The notes beneath the pieces were generated by a model that was not told where the DNA came from, made no database searches, and was given only the letters and a program-made list of their open reading frames with translations. Of a DNA stretch of 36,860 nt, positions 17,044-27,987 are shown piece after piece. This DNA comes from Pseudomonadota bacterium (GTDB lineage Bacteria > Pseudomonadota > Gammaproteobacteria > Francisellales > Francisellaceae). Position numbers and translations under genes: made by a program. The DNA is taken from assembly GCA_027621155.1 (NCBI GenBank), contig JAQCCA010000003.1, positions 1 to 36,860 of the forward strand, written 5' to 3'. Numbering within the stretch: position 1 is the stretch's first letter; each line of letters begins with the position of its first letter.

Positions 17044-19851
17044 ATGGCAGATTATAAAAGCACATTAAACTTGCCGAAAACATCATTTTCAATGAAGGCA
17101 AACCTTGCGCAAAAAGAACCGATGCGCTTAAAAAAATGGTATAGCGATGAGGCTTATCAACAGATTCGCGAGCATTTCGCCGGTAGAGACAAGTTTATTT
17201 TGCACGATGGTCCTCCGTATGCCAATGGCGATATTCACGTCGGTCACGCAGTCAATAAGATTTTGAAAGATATGGTGATACGCTCAAAAACGCTTTCAGG
17301 TTTTGACGCACCTTATGTCCCAGGCTGGGATTGTCATGGTCTACCGATTGAGTTGCAAGTTGAGAAAAAACATGGCAAAGCAGGTGCCAAAATCAGTGCT
17401 AATGCTTTTCGTAAAGAGTGTCGTAAATATGCCGCTAAACAAGTAGAACGTCAGGCAACTGACTTTAAACGCTTAGGAGTTTTAGGCGATTGGGATAAGC
17501 CTTACTTAACCATGAACTTTGACTACGAAGCCAATATGGTGAGAACTTTAGGTAAGATCATTGAAAATGGTCACTTAACCAAAGGCTTCAAACCAGTACA
17601 CTGGTGCCCTGAGTGTGGCTCAGCACTTGCTGAAGCAGAAGTCGAATACAAAGATAAAGTTTCACCTGCTATCGATGTTAAATTTGCCATCATTGAGCCA
17701 AACACTTGGGCAGATCGCTTTGGTTTAGATGCTTTACCTGCAAACACTTCTGCGGTTATTTGGACAACAACACCGTGGACATTGCCCGCCAATCAGGCAA
17801 TTGCCGTGCATAATGAAATAAGCTATGCCGTAGTTAACTTCAATCATGATCAATATATTATTGTTGCAACCGAGCTGGTTGAATTGATTATGAAACGCGC
17901 TGGTATTGAAGAATATCATATCCTTGCCAGTGTCTCAGGTGATCAGTTGACTGATTTAAAAGCACATCACCCTTTTTATAACCGTATTGTGCCCGTGCTT
18001 CATGGTGATCATGTTACCGTTGATTCCGGGACTGGTCTTGTCCATACCGCGCCGGCCCACGGGGTTGAGGATTTCGCGTTAGGTAAACTACATGATCTAC
18101 CCGTTGACAACCCTGTCAACAACAATGGCTGCTATCACAGTAACACTGAGCTTTTTGCTAATGAATTTGTCTTTAAAGCCAATGATCATGTGATTGAAGT
18201 GTTAACACAAAAGAATGCCCTCCTTAACTTAAATAAATTGGAGCACAGCTATCCACACTGCTGGCGCCATAAGACACCACTTATTTTCCGTGCCACGCCA
18301 CAATGGTTTATCAGTATGGAAAAAAATAAACTGCGTGCACGCGCTGAAGAAACGATTAAAGAAGTGAAATGGGTGCCAAGCTGGGGACAAAGCCGTATTG
18401 AAGCGATGATGCAAGATCGCCCTGATTGGTGTATCTCACGTCAACGTACTTGGGGGGTGCCTATTCCTTTGTTTATTCACAAGGAAACCGAAGAATTACA
18501 CCCACAAACGCAAGACATTATTGAGAAAGTTGCTAATGCCATTGCCAAAGGTGGAGTGGAGGCTTGGTTTGATTCTGATGACAGTCAATTCATTACTGAA
18601 ACCGAAGATTATCAACGCGTCACCGACACACTTGATGTCTGGTTTGACTCAGGCTGCTCAAATGCTTGTGTGCTTGAGCATAATGAAGATTTACAATTCC
18701 CTGCTGATTTATATCTTGAAGGTTCTGATCAGCATCGTGGTTGGTTTCAAACTTCACTCCTAACAAGTTTAGCGCGTCGCGATCAAGCGCCCTTTAAGCA
18801 AGTACTAACCCACGGATTTACCGTTGACGCCCATGGCAAGAAGATGTCCAAATCCCTTGGTAACGTTGTCTCACCGCAGGATGTTGTCAACACATTAGGT
18901 GCTGATATCTTAAGATTATGGGTTGCAGCAACTGATTATCGCACTGAGATGACTGTATCTGATGAGATTCTCAAGCGTAATGCCGATACCTATCGCCGTT
19001 TGCGTAATACCGCGCGCTTTTTATTATCAAATCTTGAAGGCTTTAATCCACAAACTGATTTAATCGACTTTGATCAGTTAGTTGCATTGGATCAATGGGC
19101 AATTGCCAAGGCAGATGAAGTGCAACAGAAAATTATTAAAGCGTATGATGAGTATAACTTTCATGTCGTGGCACAGCAGATTCATCATTTTTGCTCAATT
19201 GATATGGGCAGCTTTTATCTTGATGTCATTAAGGATCGTCAATACACCGCAAAAGCTAATGGTTTGGCACGCAAATCTGCACAAACAGCAATGTATCATA
19301 TCATTCATGCTTTAGTACGTTGGATGTCACCGATTTTATGCTTCACAGCTGATGAAATTTACGATGCAATCCCAGGTGAAAAGACACCTTTTGTTAGCTG
19401 TGAATGGTATCAAGGCTTATCACAAATGCCGCAATCCGCTGAGCTTGATCTGCCCTTTTGGCAAACGATTCAAGAGGTGCGTACCGAATGCAACAAACTA
19501 CTTGAAGCCAAACGTGCTGAGGGTGTATTAGGCGCGTCCCTTGAGGCAAATGTCACGCTTTATGCTAACGATGCCTTACTAGTGCAATTAGCTAAGCTTA
19601 AAGATGAGCTACGCTTTGCATTGATCGTTTCTGATGCGCGTATTAAGCCATTAACTGAAAATCCTGAGTTTGCACATGATTCAGGTATCAAAGGCTTAAG
19701 CATTGTTGTGGAGAAATCCACTGCACAAAAATGTGAGCGTTGCTGGCATCGACGCGAGGATGTTGGCAGTCATAGCGAATATGCTGATATTTGCGGCAGA
19801 TGCGTTGAAAACATCACTACTGAAGAAGGAGAGCTACGTGAGTTTGCGTAA
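17044..19851 (+). CDS. ileS: Isoleucyl-tRNA synthetase
   Basis: IleS charges tRNA-Ile with isoleucine and edits mischarged valine. The 935-residue protein has the class I HIGH motif as His-Val-Gly-His (65-68), an editing domain with Thr-Thr-Thr-Pro-Trp-Thr-Leu-Pro near residue 241, and Lys-Met-Ser-Lys-Ser at 600-604. A C-terminal zinc finger has two cysteine pairs (Cys-Glu-Arg-Cys and Cys-Gly-Arg-Cys, about residues 898-920). Length and domain order match the E. coli type. A good ribosome-binding site (AAAGGG) precedes the ATG. The 3' end overlaps lspA by 14 bases. Confidence 0.98.
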   Translation: MADYKSTLNLPKTSFSMKANLAQKEPMRLKKWYSDEAYQQIREHFAGRDKFILHDGPPYANGDIHVGHAVNKILKDMVIRSKTLSGFDAPYVPGWDCHGLPIELQVEKKHGKAGAKISANAFRKECRKYAAKQVERQATDFKRLGVLGDWDKPYLTMNFDYEANMVRTLGKIIENGHLTKGFKPVHWCPECGSALAEAEVEYKDKVSPAIDVKFAIIEPNTWADRFGLDALPANTSAVIWTTTPWTLPANQAIAVHNEISYAVVNFNHDQYIIVATELVELIMKRAGIEEYHILASVSGDQLTDLKAHHPFYNRIVPVLHGDHVTVDSGTGLVHTAPAHGVEDFALGKLHDLPVDNPVNNNGCYHSNTELFANEFVFKANDHVIEVLTQKNALLNLNKLEHSYPHCWRHKTPLIFRATPQWFISMEKNKLRARAEETIKEVKWVPSWGQSRIEAMMQDRPDWCISRQRTWGVPIPLFIHKETEELHPQTQDIIEKVANAIAKGGVEAWFDSDDSQFITETEDYQRVTDTLDVWFDSGCSNACVLEHNEDLQFPADLYLEGSDQHRGWFQTSLLTSLARRDQAPFKQVLTHGFTVDAHGKKMSKSLGNVVSPQDVVNTLGADILRLWVAATDYRTEMTVSDEILKRNADTYRRLRNTARFLLSNLEGFNPQTDLIDFDQLVALDQWAIAKADEVQQKIIKAYDEYNFHVVAQQIHHFCSIDMGSFYLDVIKDRQYTAKANGLARKSAQTAMYHIIHALVRWMSPILCFTADEIYDAIPGEKTPFVSCEWYQGLSQMPQSAELDLPFWQTIQEVRTECNKLLEAKRAEGVLGASLEANVTLYANDALLVQLAKLKDELRFALIVSDARIKPLTENPEFAHDSGIKGLSIVVEKSTAQKCERCWHRREDVGSHSEYADICGRCVENITTEEGELREFA

Positions 19852-20317
19852 CAATCAACTGCGTTGGGTTATTTTAAGTATTATTGTCATTATTATTGAC
19901 CTTGGTACAAAATACCTTGCCTCGCAAAATCTAACTTATGGACAACCGTTTGAAATCCTGCCCTTTTTCAACTTAACCTTATTGCATAATTATGGTGCGG
20001 CATTTAGCTTTCTAAGTAATGCCAACACCACATGGCAAGTGGTTGTCCTCTCTGCTATTGTGCTTATCGTCGCTATTGTGATCTTGATATGGTTAGCGCG
20101 TTTGCCTAAAAACAAAAATCTAACCGCTTGTGCTTTAGCACTTATTCTGGGTGGCGCATTAGGTAATGTTTATGACCGCATGATCCACGGTTATGTCGTT
20201 GATTTTCTTGATTTTCATATCAACAATTACCATTGGCCAGCATTTAATATCGCAGATTCTGCCATTTCCATCGGTGCCGTGATTTTGATTTTAATGAGTT
20301 TTAAATCTAAAAAATAA
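19838..20317 (+). CDS. lspA: Lipoprotein signal peptidase (signal peptidase II)
   Basis: LspA is an inner-membrane aspartyl protease that removes signal peptides from prolipoproteins. The 159-residue protein has four hydrophobic helices and the conserved blocks Asn-Tyr-Gly-Ala-Ala-Phe-Ser-Phe, Gly-Asn-Val-Tyr-Asp-Arg and Phe-Asn-Ile-Ala-Asp-Ser-Ala, which contain the two catalytic aspartates. I chose the GTG at 19838 because AAGGAG lies seven bases upstream and the protein then has the usual length. The frame is open further upstream only because it overlaps ileS. Overlap with ileS implies coupled translation. Confidence 0.95.
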   Translation: MSLRNNQLRWVILSIIVIIIDLGTKYLASQNLTYGQPFEILPFFNLTLLHNYGAAFSFLSNANTTWQVVVLSAIVLIVAIVILIWLARLPKNKNLTACALALILGGALGNVYDRMIHGYVVDFLDFHINNYHWPAFNIADSAISIGAVILILMSFKSKK

Positions 20318-20336
20318 CATCTTCCTGCTGAATAAA

Positions 20337-20398
20337 CGTTGGCTGAGCGTTAGTCGAAGCCTTTTTGATACTACTGCTCCCTTCGACTTCGCTCAGGG
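20337..20398. repeat. REP-like palindromic intergenic repeat
   Basis: A left arm (20340-20361, GGCTGAGCGTTAGTCGAAGCC) and a right arm (20379-20398, CCCTTCGACTTCGCTCAGGG) are imperfect inverted copies of CTGAGCG-AGTCGAAG. They can form a GC-rich hairpin in otherwise AT-rich DNA. The left-arm unit recurs in the argD-argF' gap at 32396-32454, and the inverted unit overlaps the end of argD. Similar GAGC/GTCGAAG palindromes are widespread in bacterial intergenic regions. Here it lies between convergent lspA and the GH5 gene and may act as a bidirectional stop. Confidence 0.75.
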
Positions 20399-20409
20399 TA
20401 AGATATTAA

Positions 20410-20434
20410 AAATTGCAAACTGAGTTTGCAATTT
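20410..20434 (-). terminator. AT-rich hairpin, probable terminator for the GH5 gene
   Basis: Perfect 12-base arms AAATTGCAAACT and AGTTTGCAATTT flank a single centre base. On the minus strand the stem is followed by a T-run, 47 bases after the GH5 stop codon. A further TTTGCAATTTTT at 20457-20468 could pair with the same left arm to stop plus-strand transcription from lspA. Confidence 0.5.
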
Positions 20435-20480
20435 GCATGTAGATTTGCAAATACCATTTGCAATTTTTGGGGTCAACATC

Positions 20481-21983
20481 CTATTTTACAAAATATTCTT
20501 TAATAACATTATCTTCCCAATCATTTGGTGTGATATTGAGATTATAATCACCCCAGCCATGCCCTGTACTCCAAGCTGTCCAGCCAACAAAACCATAACC
20601 GTTTGTCTCAGTATACGCATGTGATTTCATATACGCTAAGAAGTCACCTAATGGTTTAGCGCAGCTAGCTTGATCCTTCCCTACGCCAAACTCAGTAACT
20701 ATTGCTTTAAATTTATTAGCCTTTAAGTAACTGACAAAAGCATCTAAGTTAAAGCCATTGTCACCTGTTGTTGTAATATCTTGTAAGCACTGATCATGCG
20801 TACCACTAAAATCACTATCTAAGTATTGATGCACATTGATAATTACTTGATTATCCAAAACTTCGCTACTGACACCCGCATTAAGAAAATTTTGACGCGT
20901 AAAGACTATTGCATTGCCGGCAGCATCCCAACTATGCAAGCCTGAAAAGTGAACACCTTCAACTAACAATTTACCTTTAAATCCCATACCTGTGAGGCTC
21001 TTAATAACGGCAACTTCCATATCAAATGCTTGTTGAGCTGTTAAGCTTTCTCCAGAAGCCGCTGATGGTTCATTCACTAAATCAAACATTAAATATTGCT
21101 CATTAATAGCAGGATCTTGCTTAATAGCACTGTATAACTTATTCCAGATATTGACATAATATTTTGGATCTGTGACTAAACTCCCTTGTGGACATTGCCC
21201 CTGCCCTGTACAACCAGCAACCTCACTACCTATTGTGCCGTAATGCATATAGCTATGTAGATCTACAATAGCGTAATATTTATGTGATGTAATTGTTGCT
21301 AATGTTGGTGCCACTAAATAATCCTGAAATGCTGTTTGATTATTAGAACTATTAATATCTTGATACCCATATGGCTGCAAATATGCCCAGCGCACTGGCA
21401 CACGAATAGTATTTGCTCCTTGATTTAAAAATTCAATGGTTGGCTTGTTATCCGCCCCATCATCAGATAAATCAGGAATAACACTGGCATTTGGCATTGT
21501 TGAGAATTCAAGCCCCGATAAATTAATACCTGTATACCAATCATCTGTTACTCGAGTATTAGTTGGGAAGCTGCTACCTGCGGGTAATATTTTAGTAAAA
21601 GCAACTTTACCATTAAATACATTATTGGTAATACTATAATCTGTTAGCTGAATATGTGAGTTGTCGGCAGGCTTATATTTAACATCACTACCACTTACAT
21701 CTAACCAACCTAAATAAATATCACTATCTGCGCATCCCCCTAAACGTAATGAAGCACCAAAATAGTATTTATTACCACTAATTGCGTTCGGGTCAAACTT
21801 TTCTCCATGCTTCCATTCAGTAAATTTACCGTCTGAATCTTTAACACATAAAAGTGGCTGCTGTGCTTGTGGCAATAAGGTTTCATCATACAAGCCGCTG
21901 ATATTATTTGTCATCATTGCAGCAAAACTATGACTTGCAGCTAAAACAGTTGCAATGGCTATTCCTTTGGCTAAAAATTTCAT
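20481..21983 (-). CDS. Secreted glycoside hydrolase family 5 enzyme (cellulase-like)
   Basis: The 500-residue protein starts with a signal peptide (cleavage likely after Ala22), so it is exported. Residues about 25-150 form a domain I do not recognise, with two cysteines (46 and 84). Residues about 152-500 are a GH5 (clan A) barrel: conserved Arg194, Asp-Leu-His at 241-243, acid/base Glu305 in Asn-Glu-Pro, His385 in Asn-Val-His-Gln-Tyr, nucleophile Glu431 in Thr-Glu-Phe-Gly, and a Trp-rich strand near 468-477. Endo-beta-1,4-glucanase activity is the usual one, but GH5 is broad and substrate cannot be fixed. A strong ribosome-binding site AGGAGAT precedes the ATG, and a perfect minus-strand TATAAT lies at 22019-22024. 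No cellulose-binding module or dockerin is recognisable. Confidence 0.88.
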   Translation of the reverse strand: MKFLAKGIAIATVLAASHSFAAMMTNNISGLYDETLLPQAQQPLLCVKDSDGKFTEWKHGEKFDPNAISGNKYYFGASLRLGGCADSDIYLGWLDVSGSDVKYKPADNSHIQLTDYSITNNVFNGKVAFTKILPAGSSFPTNTRVTDDWYTGINLSGLEFSTMPNASVIPDLSDDGADNKPTIEFLNQGANTIRVPVRWAYLQPYGYQDINSSNNQTAFQDYLVAPTLATITSHKYYAIVDLHSYMHYGTIGSEVAGCTGQGQCPQGSLVTDPKYYVNIWNKLYSAIKQDPAINEQYLMFDLVNEPSAASGESLTAQQAFDMEVAVIKSLTGMGFKGKLLVEGVHFSGLHSWDAAGNAIVFTRQNFLNAGVSSEVLDNQVIINVHQYLDSDFSGTHDQCLQDITTTGDNGFNLDAFVSYLKANKFKAIVTEFGVGKDQASCAKPLGDFLAYMKSHAYTETNGYGFVGWTAWSTGHGWGDYNLNITPNDWEDNVIKEYFVK

Positions 21984-22098
21984 GAGTCTATCTCCTGTTG
22001 TTATTTAAATCCCTTGCAATTATATGCATTAACAGATCAAACTAAATATAGTTCATATGACTAAAAATGACTGGTTTTTTAACTAAATTATCAGAAAA

Positions 22099-22121
22099 TC
22101 TTTAAGCCTACCTCTTAAAGA
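22099..22121. repeat. Inverted repeat midway between two divergent secreted-protein genes
   Basis: Perfect eight-base arms TCTTTAAG and CTTAAAGA are separated by seven bases. The repeat lies almost equidistant (about 115 bases) from the GH5 start and from the small secreted protein start, upstream of both candidate promoters. It may be a shared operator. No regulator is identified. Confidence 0.45.
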
Positions 22122-22169
22122 TAAAATTCATCGGTATCAAAATAAATATCAGTTGTTACTTATTTGAAA

Positions 22170-22198
22170 CAGACAACAGAATAATAAATGCATATAAT
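22170..22198 (+). promoter_or_regulatory. Promoter of the small secreted protein gene
   Basis: CAGACA (22170-22175) and TATAAT (22193-22198) are spaced by 17 bases, and the start codon lies about 30 bases beyond the predicted transcript start. The -10 context AATGCATATAAT is repeated exactly on the minus strand in front of the GH5 gene, suggesting related promoters. Confidence 0.55.
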
Positions 22199-22234
22199 CC
22201 GCATCTATTTCAAACAAAAAAAGATGCCACCACC

Positions 22235-22420
22235 ATGAAAACAATACTTTTTGTCACTGCAAAAATGATAGCGATGATTACGCTAACAGAAAATGCTTAT
22301 GCCATATATAACAGTGGTTATCCTGCGTATAAAGTAGAAAACATTAAGCGTGAAGATACCAACATAGATCAGAAAACTACTTATCCAGCATATGCAAGTA
22401 CAGAAGAGATAAAAATCTAA
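22235..22420 (+). CDS. Small exported protein of unknown function
   Basis: The 61-residue product has a Lys-start hydrophobic N-terminus ending in Ala-Tyr-Ala, a plausible signal peptidase site near residue 23. That leaves a mature peptide of about 38 residues containing Tyr-Pro-Ala-Tyr twice. I recognise no family. A good promoter supports it, but the ribosome-binding site is poor, so expression is uncertain. It diverges from the GH5 gene and ends five bases before the convergent ribH. Confidence 0.45.
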   Translation: MKTILFVTAKMIAMITLTENAYAIYNSGYPAYKVENIKREDTNIDQKTTYPAYASTEEIKI

Positions 22421-22424
22421 TGGA

Positions 22425-22853
22425 TTAGGCGTTGATGTCTTTTTTAAGTTTAATCATATCCAATGCGGCTTTCAGCGCATACTTACCTTTGTGCCCTTTC
22501 TCACCACCGACACGCGCTAATGCTTGATCCTTGTTATGCGTTGTCAACACCCCAAAAATTACCGGCAAGTCATAGCTCATCATCACATCTTGTGTGCCTT
22601 GTGACACTTGCATACACACGTAATCATAGTGATCAGTTTGTCCGCGAATAACACAACCTAGCAGTACAATAGCGTCATATTTCTTAGTTTTAGCTAGCTG
22701 CTTTGCCGCATAAGGCAGCTCAACCGCTCCTGGTACTTTGTAAACTTTTGGCGTTTTTATCGCCTGATTTTGCGCCTCTTCAAGTGCGCCTTCCAATAAC
22801 TTATCGGTAATTAACGCGTTAAACTCACTCACAACAATCGCAATCTTTGGCAT
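22425..22853 (-). CDS. ribH: 6,7-dimethyl-8-ribityllumazine synthase
   Basis: RibH condenses the ribityl-pyrimidine intermediate with dihydroxybutanone phosphate to give lumazine, the penultimate step to riboflavin. The 142-residue protein has the family blocks Val-Ser-Glu-Phe-Asn, Val-Pro-Gly-Ala-Val-Glu-Leu-Pro, Gly-Cys-Val-Ile-Arg-Gly and a phosphate-site Gly-Val-Leu-Thr-Thr. I chose ATG 22853 because AAAGGAG lies seven bases upstream; a GTG two codons earlier sits inside that site. It is the last gene of the FMN-riboswitch operon and starts just after the ribBA stop. Confidence 0.95.
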   Translation of the reverse strand: MPKIAIVVSEFNALITDKLLEGALEEAQNQAIKTPKVYKVPGAVELPYAAKQLAKTKKYDAIVLLGCVIRGQTDHYDYVCMQVSQGTQDVMMSYDLPVIFGVLTTHNKDQALARVGGEKGHKGKYALKAALDMIKLKKDINA

Positions 22854-22855
22854 CT

Positions 22856-24064
22856 TCACACTCCTTTTATGCTATGGTTTAGCCGTTGTTTTTTAGTTTG
22901 TAAATATCCTTTATTATGCTCATGCACATCTGACTCAGATAGTAAGACTTGCACTGCAATATTCGCCTTTTGCAAAGCCTGCACTTTTTCAGGATTATTT
23001 GATAATAATTGACATTGCTTTATATCATAATATTTAAGCACTTGCAGCGCATGATCATAGCGACGATTATCTATTGGCAAATTAAGCGCTTTGTTGGCTT
23101 CAATCGTATCCAAGTGCTTTGTTCGCTGCAGCTCATAGGCTTTAAGCTTATTCACCAAGCCAATATCGCGCCCCTCTTGCTCAAGATAAATCAAAATCCC
23201 GCCATGCTCGGCAATCTCATGCAATGCATGATGCAATTGTGATTGGCAATCACATTTTAGCGAGCCGAATAAATCTCCCGTAATACACGATGAGTGAATA
23301 CGCACGAGTGGATTGCCTTTAATGTCTTTGCTAATGACTTTGATTTCACTTTGGGTCACCGGATCGATAAAAACACTCATCTCAAGCTCGCCATAATCAC
23401 GAAAAGGAATAAGGCTACTTGCCGCTTTTGTAATGAGTTTTTCAGTTGCTAGACGATATAAACGCAGCTCCTCAATGCTCAGTATCGGCAAATCATGCGC
23501 CAAAGCAAAGCGCTCAATTTCTTCACCTTTCATCATGCTGCCATCTTTATTCATTAGCTCACACAAGACTGCTGCCGGATGAAAGCCTGCCATTTTAACC
23601 AAGTCAACACTTGCCTCTGTGTGTCCTTGACGTCCTAATACCCCATAATCATTTGCAACTAATGGAAAAATATGACCCGGACGGCTAATATCACTAGGAT
23701 CAACCTCAGGGTTTGATGCCACTTGAATCGTATGCGCGCGATCTTTAGCCGACACACCTGTCGTCACCCCCTCTTTCGCCTCAATAGTAATAGTAAAAGG
23801 CGTTGTAAATTGACTGGTGTTTAAATCTGCCGGCACCATCGGATTTAATTGCAAGCGTTTGGCATGCGCTTTTGACATTGCCAAACAGACAATACCACTG
23901 GCATGCTGTAGCATTAAGTTGACATTCTCAACATTCGCAAGCTGCCCTGGGAAGATTAAATCACCCTCATTCTCGCGATCTTCATCATCAGTGACGATAA
24001 TGCTTTTGCCTTGCTTTAAGGCATTAATCGCTGCTTCAACGCGTGTTTTAATTTTTTGAAACAT
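22856..24064 (-). CDS. ribBA: Bifunctional DHBP synthase / GTP cyclohydrolase II
   Basis: The N-terminal half (about 1-205) converts ribulose 5-phosphate to 3,4-dihydroxy-2-butanone 4-phosphate; Asp-Asp-Glu-Asp-Arg-Glu-Asn-Glu-Gly-Asp near residue 27 is its metal and substrate motif. The C-terminal half (about 210-402) is GTP cyclohydrolase II, with zinc ligands in Ser-Ser-Cys and Lys-Cys-Asp-Cys, Glu-Gln-Glu-Gly-Arg-Asp-Ile-Gly, and the catalytic Asp/Arg pair in Asp-Asn-Arg. Both halves look active. I chose ATG 24064 (402 residues) because GGAGAA lies nine bases upstream and alignment begins there; the frame stays open upstream within ribE, which it overlaps by 17 bases. Confidence 0.95.
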   Translation of the reverse strand: MFQKIKTRVEAAINALKQGKSIIVTDDEDRENEGDLIFPGQLANVENVNLMLQHASGIVCLAMSKAHAKRLQLNPMVPADLNTSQFTTPFTITIEAKEGVTTGVSAKDRAHTIQVASNPEVDPSDISRPGHIFPLVANDYGVLGRQGHTEASVDLVKMAGFHPAAVLCELMNKDGSMMKGEEIERFALAHDLPILSIEELRLYRLATEKLITKAASSLIPFRDYGELEMSVFIDPVTQSEIKVISKDIKGNPLVRIHSSCITGDLFGSLKCDCQSQLHHALHEIAEHGGILIYLEQEGRDIGLVNKLKAYELQRTKHLDTIEANKALNLPIDNRRYDHALQVLKYYDIKQCQLLSNNPEKVQALQKANIAVQVLLSESDVHEHNKGYLQTKKQRLNHSIKGV

Positions 24065-24656
24065 GTTGTATTTTCTCCATGTAATGATGAATGTGTTTAC
24101 CAATAGGATCCGCTTCAAGGTTGACCTTGGTGCCCACTTGATAATTCTTAACAATAGTGGCATCAATCGTATGTGGAATAAAAGTGACCGTAAAATAGCC
24201 GTCTCTTACTTCAATCACAGTAATGCTCATACCATCAATGGTGATAAATCCCTTATTGACTAAATATCTTAATATCTCTGAAGGAGCAGAAATAGCTACA
24301 AGCCAAGCTTCTGCCTCATGGGTAATCGATTTCACTTCACCGACACCATCAACATGACCTTGCACCATGTGCCCGCCGATGAAATCATTTAAACGTAACG
24401 ACAGCTCAAGATTAACATGCGATCCAGCAACGAGCTGTCCCAAGGTTGTTTTACGTAACGTTTCAGGCACCGCCTCAAAACTGACCAAACCCTTGACTTT
24501 ATCCAAAGTAACGATCGTTAAGCACACACCATTAATGGCAATGCTATCGCCTATTTTACAACTGGCTAACTGCTCTGAGCGAATCACCAATCTCATTAGA
24601 TCAGATCCTAACACAGACTCAACCGTTGCCACCTCCTGTACAATACCACTAAACAT
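24048..24656 (-). CDS. ribE: Riboflavin synthase, alpha subunit
   Basis: The enzyme dismutates two lumazine molecules to riboflavin and the pyrimidine substrate of RibH. The 202-residue protein shows the expected internal duplication: one lumazine-binding barrel starts Met-Phe-Ser-Gly-Ile-Val and contains Asn-Gly-Val-Cys-Leu-Thr, and a second starts near residue 97 with Gly-His-Val-Asp-Gly and contains Asp-Gly-Met-Ser-Ile-Thr. Length is normal. A GGGG site precedes the ATG, nine bases after the ribD stop. Some naming systems call this gene ribC. Confidence 0.95.
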   Translation of the reverse strand: MFSGIVQEVATVESVLGSDLMRLVIRSEQLASCKIGDSIAINGVCLTIVTLDKVKGLVSFEAVPETLRKTTLGQLVAGSHVNLELSLRLNDFIGGHMVQGHVDGVGEVKSITHEAEAWLVAISAPSEILRYLVNKGFITIDGMSITVIEVRDGYFTVTFIPHTIDATIVKNYQVGTKVNLEADPIGKHIHHYMEKIQHVSKN

Positions 24657-24665
24657 AATTACCCC

Positions 24666-25751
24666 TTACGACCTCTTATTTCCTATTGTTCCTGCTTTTT
24701 CTATGCTACCCATACAATAATAATCATCATTCAAAAACCCATTGTCTTTGATATTAATACGCTTCTTGTGCTTAAAATCGGCAATGATCATCGGTGCTAC
24801 ATAACTTTGCACTTCATCGACTAACTGAGCCTCAAAAAAAGCATTCAGTAATGTTCTGCCACCCTCAACTAAGACACTGGTAATACCTCTTTGCGCCAAT
24901 ACTTCTAATACTTTTGCAAGGCCAATCTCGCCCTGATTTAATGATACCTTAATGCACTCAATACCTTTATACGCCAATGCATCAAGCGTATCTTGATCCG
25001 CCAAATCACTGGTAATCACAACACTCTCAATACCATCATTAAAAAGCGTTGCATCACATGGTAACTGGCACGTTTTTGATAACACAATACGTAATGGATG
25101 CTTAATAAACTCTGCATCTGAAACTCTTACGGTAAGACTTGGATTATCTTCAATCAACGTCTCACGCCCAATCATAATCGCATCAACGCTATTACGTAGA
25201 TTATGCACTTGATGTTGTGATGTTTTATTAGTAATTTGTTTATTATCTTGTGGATGCGTCACCATCTGACCATCGAGTGACATACCCCATTTGGCAATGA
25301 CATATGGGCGTTTATACTTATGATAATGAAAAAATATTTTATTCATGACAGTCGCTTGATGACACATAAGTCCTGATTCAACGACAATACCTGCTTGTTG
25401 TAAACGCTTAATCCCTTTCCCTGCTACTTGCGGGTTAGGATCAATACTGGCGACAACGACTTTAGCAACCTGTTCCGTGATCAAGCGCTCGGTACACGCT
25501 CCCGTTCTGCCAACATGGCAACATGGCTCAAGAGTGACATAAACAGTCGCACCTTGCGCGCTATCCCCTGCTTGATCTAAGGCATGAATCTCAGCATGTT
25601 TATCGCCAGCAAAGCGATGCCAACCTTCACCAATAATTTGACCATTTTTAACAATCACACAGCCAACCATTGGGTTAGGCGACACACTCAAAGCGCCACG
25701 CCTTGCCAACATCAGCGCTTGAGACATATAAAAATAATCCGCTTGAAACAC
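24666..25751 (-). CDS. ribD: Riboflavin deaminase/reductase RibD
   Basis: RibD deaminates the pyrimidine product of GTP cyclohydrolase II and reduces its ribosyl side chain with NADPH. The N-terminal deaminase domain has zinc-site His-Ala-Glu and Pro-Cys-Cys-His-Val-Gly-Arg-Thr-Gly-Ala-Cys. The reductase domain starts near residue 145 with Ala-Lys-Trp-Gly-Met-Ser-Leu-Asp-Gly and ends with Val-Glu-Gly-Gly. At 361 residues it is full length. The likely start is GTG 25751, matching E. coli RibD, with AAAGGGTGA upstream. It is the first gene of the operon, about 210 bases downstream of the FMN riboswitch. Confidence 0.94.
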   Translation of the reverse strand: MFQADYFYMSQALMLARRGALSVSPNPMVGCVIVKNGQIIGEGWHRFAGDKHAEIHALDQAGDSAQGATVYVTLEPCCHVGRTGACTERLITEQVAKVVVASIDPNPQVAGKGIKRLQQAGIVVESGLMCHQATVMNKIFFHYHKYKRPYVIAKWGMSLDGQMVTHPQDNKQITNKTSQHQVHNLRNSVDAIMIGRETLIEDNPSLTVRVSDAEFIKHPLRIVLSKTCQLPCDATLFNDGIESVVITSDLADQDTLDALAYKGIECIKVSLNQGEIGLAKVLEVLAQRGITSVLVEGGRTLLNAFFEAQLVDEVQSYVAPMIIADFKHKKRINIKDNGFLNDDYYCMGSIEKAGTIGNKRS

Positions 25752-25849
25752 TTGTAATAATCACCCTTTCATTAATTTACTTAACTTCAGGGGCAAGCAA
25801 AAGAAATAAACATATGCAAAATGGGCAAGAGCAGCACATTGATGATAGG

Positions 25850-25912
25850 TTCAACATTCAACATTCAACATTCAACATTCAACATTCAACATTCAACATT
25901 CAACATTCAACA
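25850..25912. repeat. Heptanucleotide tandem repeat in the rib operon leader
   Basis: Nine perfect contiguous copies of TTCAACA (63 bases) lie between the FMN aptamer and the ribD start. On the transcript they read as TGTTGAA repeats. Perfect identity of all copies indicates recent slippage. No coding function is supported on either strand. Confidence 0.95.
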
Positions 25913-25960
25913 TTTTAAAATATAATGCACTTGCACTTTACACATATGTTAATCACATGA

Positions 25961-26107
25961 CTTCTTCTTTCATCCGGACTATAACCGTCGGCTCTGGAAT
26001 CTCACCAGATCTGCTGACCTTTGACCTTTAAGCCAAAGCGCTCGTGGGCTTTTCTAAATGTTTATAGAATTACCACCGGTGGGGAGTTTCACCCCGCCCT
26101 GAAGAAC
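25961..26107 (-). promoter_or_regulatory. FMN riboswitch (RFN element)
   Basis: On the minus strand the region carries the RFN core in order: AGGGCGGGGTGAAACTCC, CCACCGGTGGTAATT, AGCCCACGAGCG, CAGATCTGGTGAGATTCCAG, AGCCGACGGTTATAGT and CCGGATGAAAGAAG. The closing helix can form between TTCTTC and GAAGAA at the two ends. FMN binding should reduce expression of ribD-ribE-ribBA-ribH. No clear intrinsic terminator is seen between the aptamer and ribD, so control may be translational, or may use a weak or repeat-altered terminator. The rest of this gap (25752-26181) holds only the heptamer repeat and the pyrG terminator. Confidence 0.96.
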
Positions 26108-26136
26108 TATGACTGGATTCTACGTTGTTTTAAATG

Positions 26137-26162
26137 AAAAATCCAGAAGTGATAAGCACTTC
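26137..26162 (-). terminator. Weak intrinsic terminator after pyrG
   Basis: GAAGTG and CACTTC (26146-26162) form a six-base stem with a five-base loop, followed on the minus strand by TGGATTTTT. It starts 20 bases after the pyrG stop and lies before the FMN riboswitch, separating the two units. Confidence 0.5.
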
Positions 26163-26181
26163 AGCTGATAACTTATAGGAA

Positions 26182-27888
<1,707 letters not shown>

Positions 27889-27987
27889 TTAAATTTATGA
27901 TAAAGCATTGATGAATTATCCGTATGCCTAATTTAACGTCTAAACCCACATAAGCTTAAAAACAAAAAGCACGTATTTTGAGTCAGG

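Noticed and set aside
20337-20398. Insertion sequence terminal repeats
   Set aside because: No transposase or target duplication is visible; the arms are internal to a short hairpin of REP-like type.
25850-25912. Possible CRISPR array
   Set aside because: The units are seven bases long and contiguous with no spacers; this is a simple tandem repeat.
25703-25918. Open frame of 71 codons on the plus strand ending in a repeated peptide
   Set aside because: It is antisense to ribD at its start and is extended only by the TTCAACA repeat; no ribosome-binding site or coding character.
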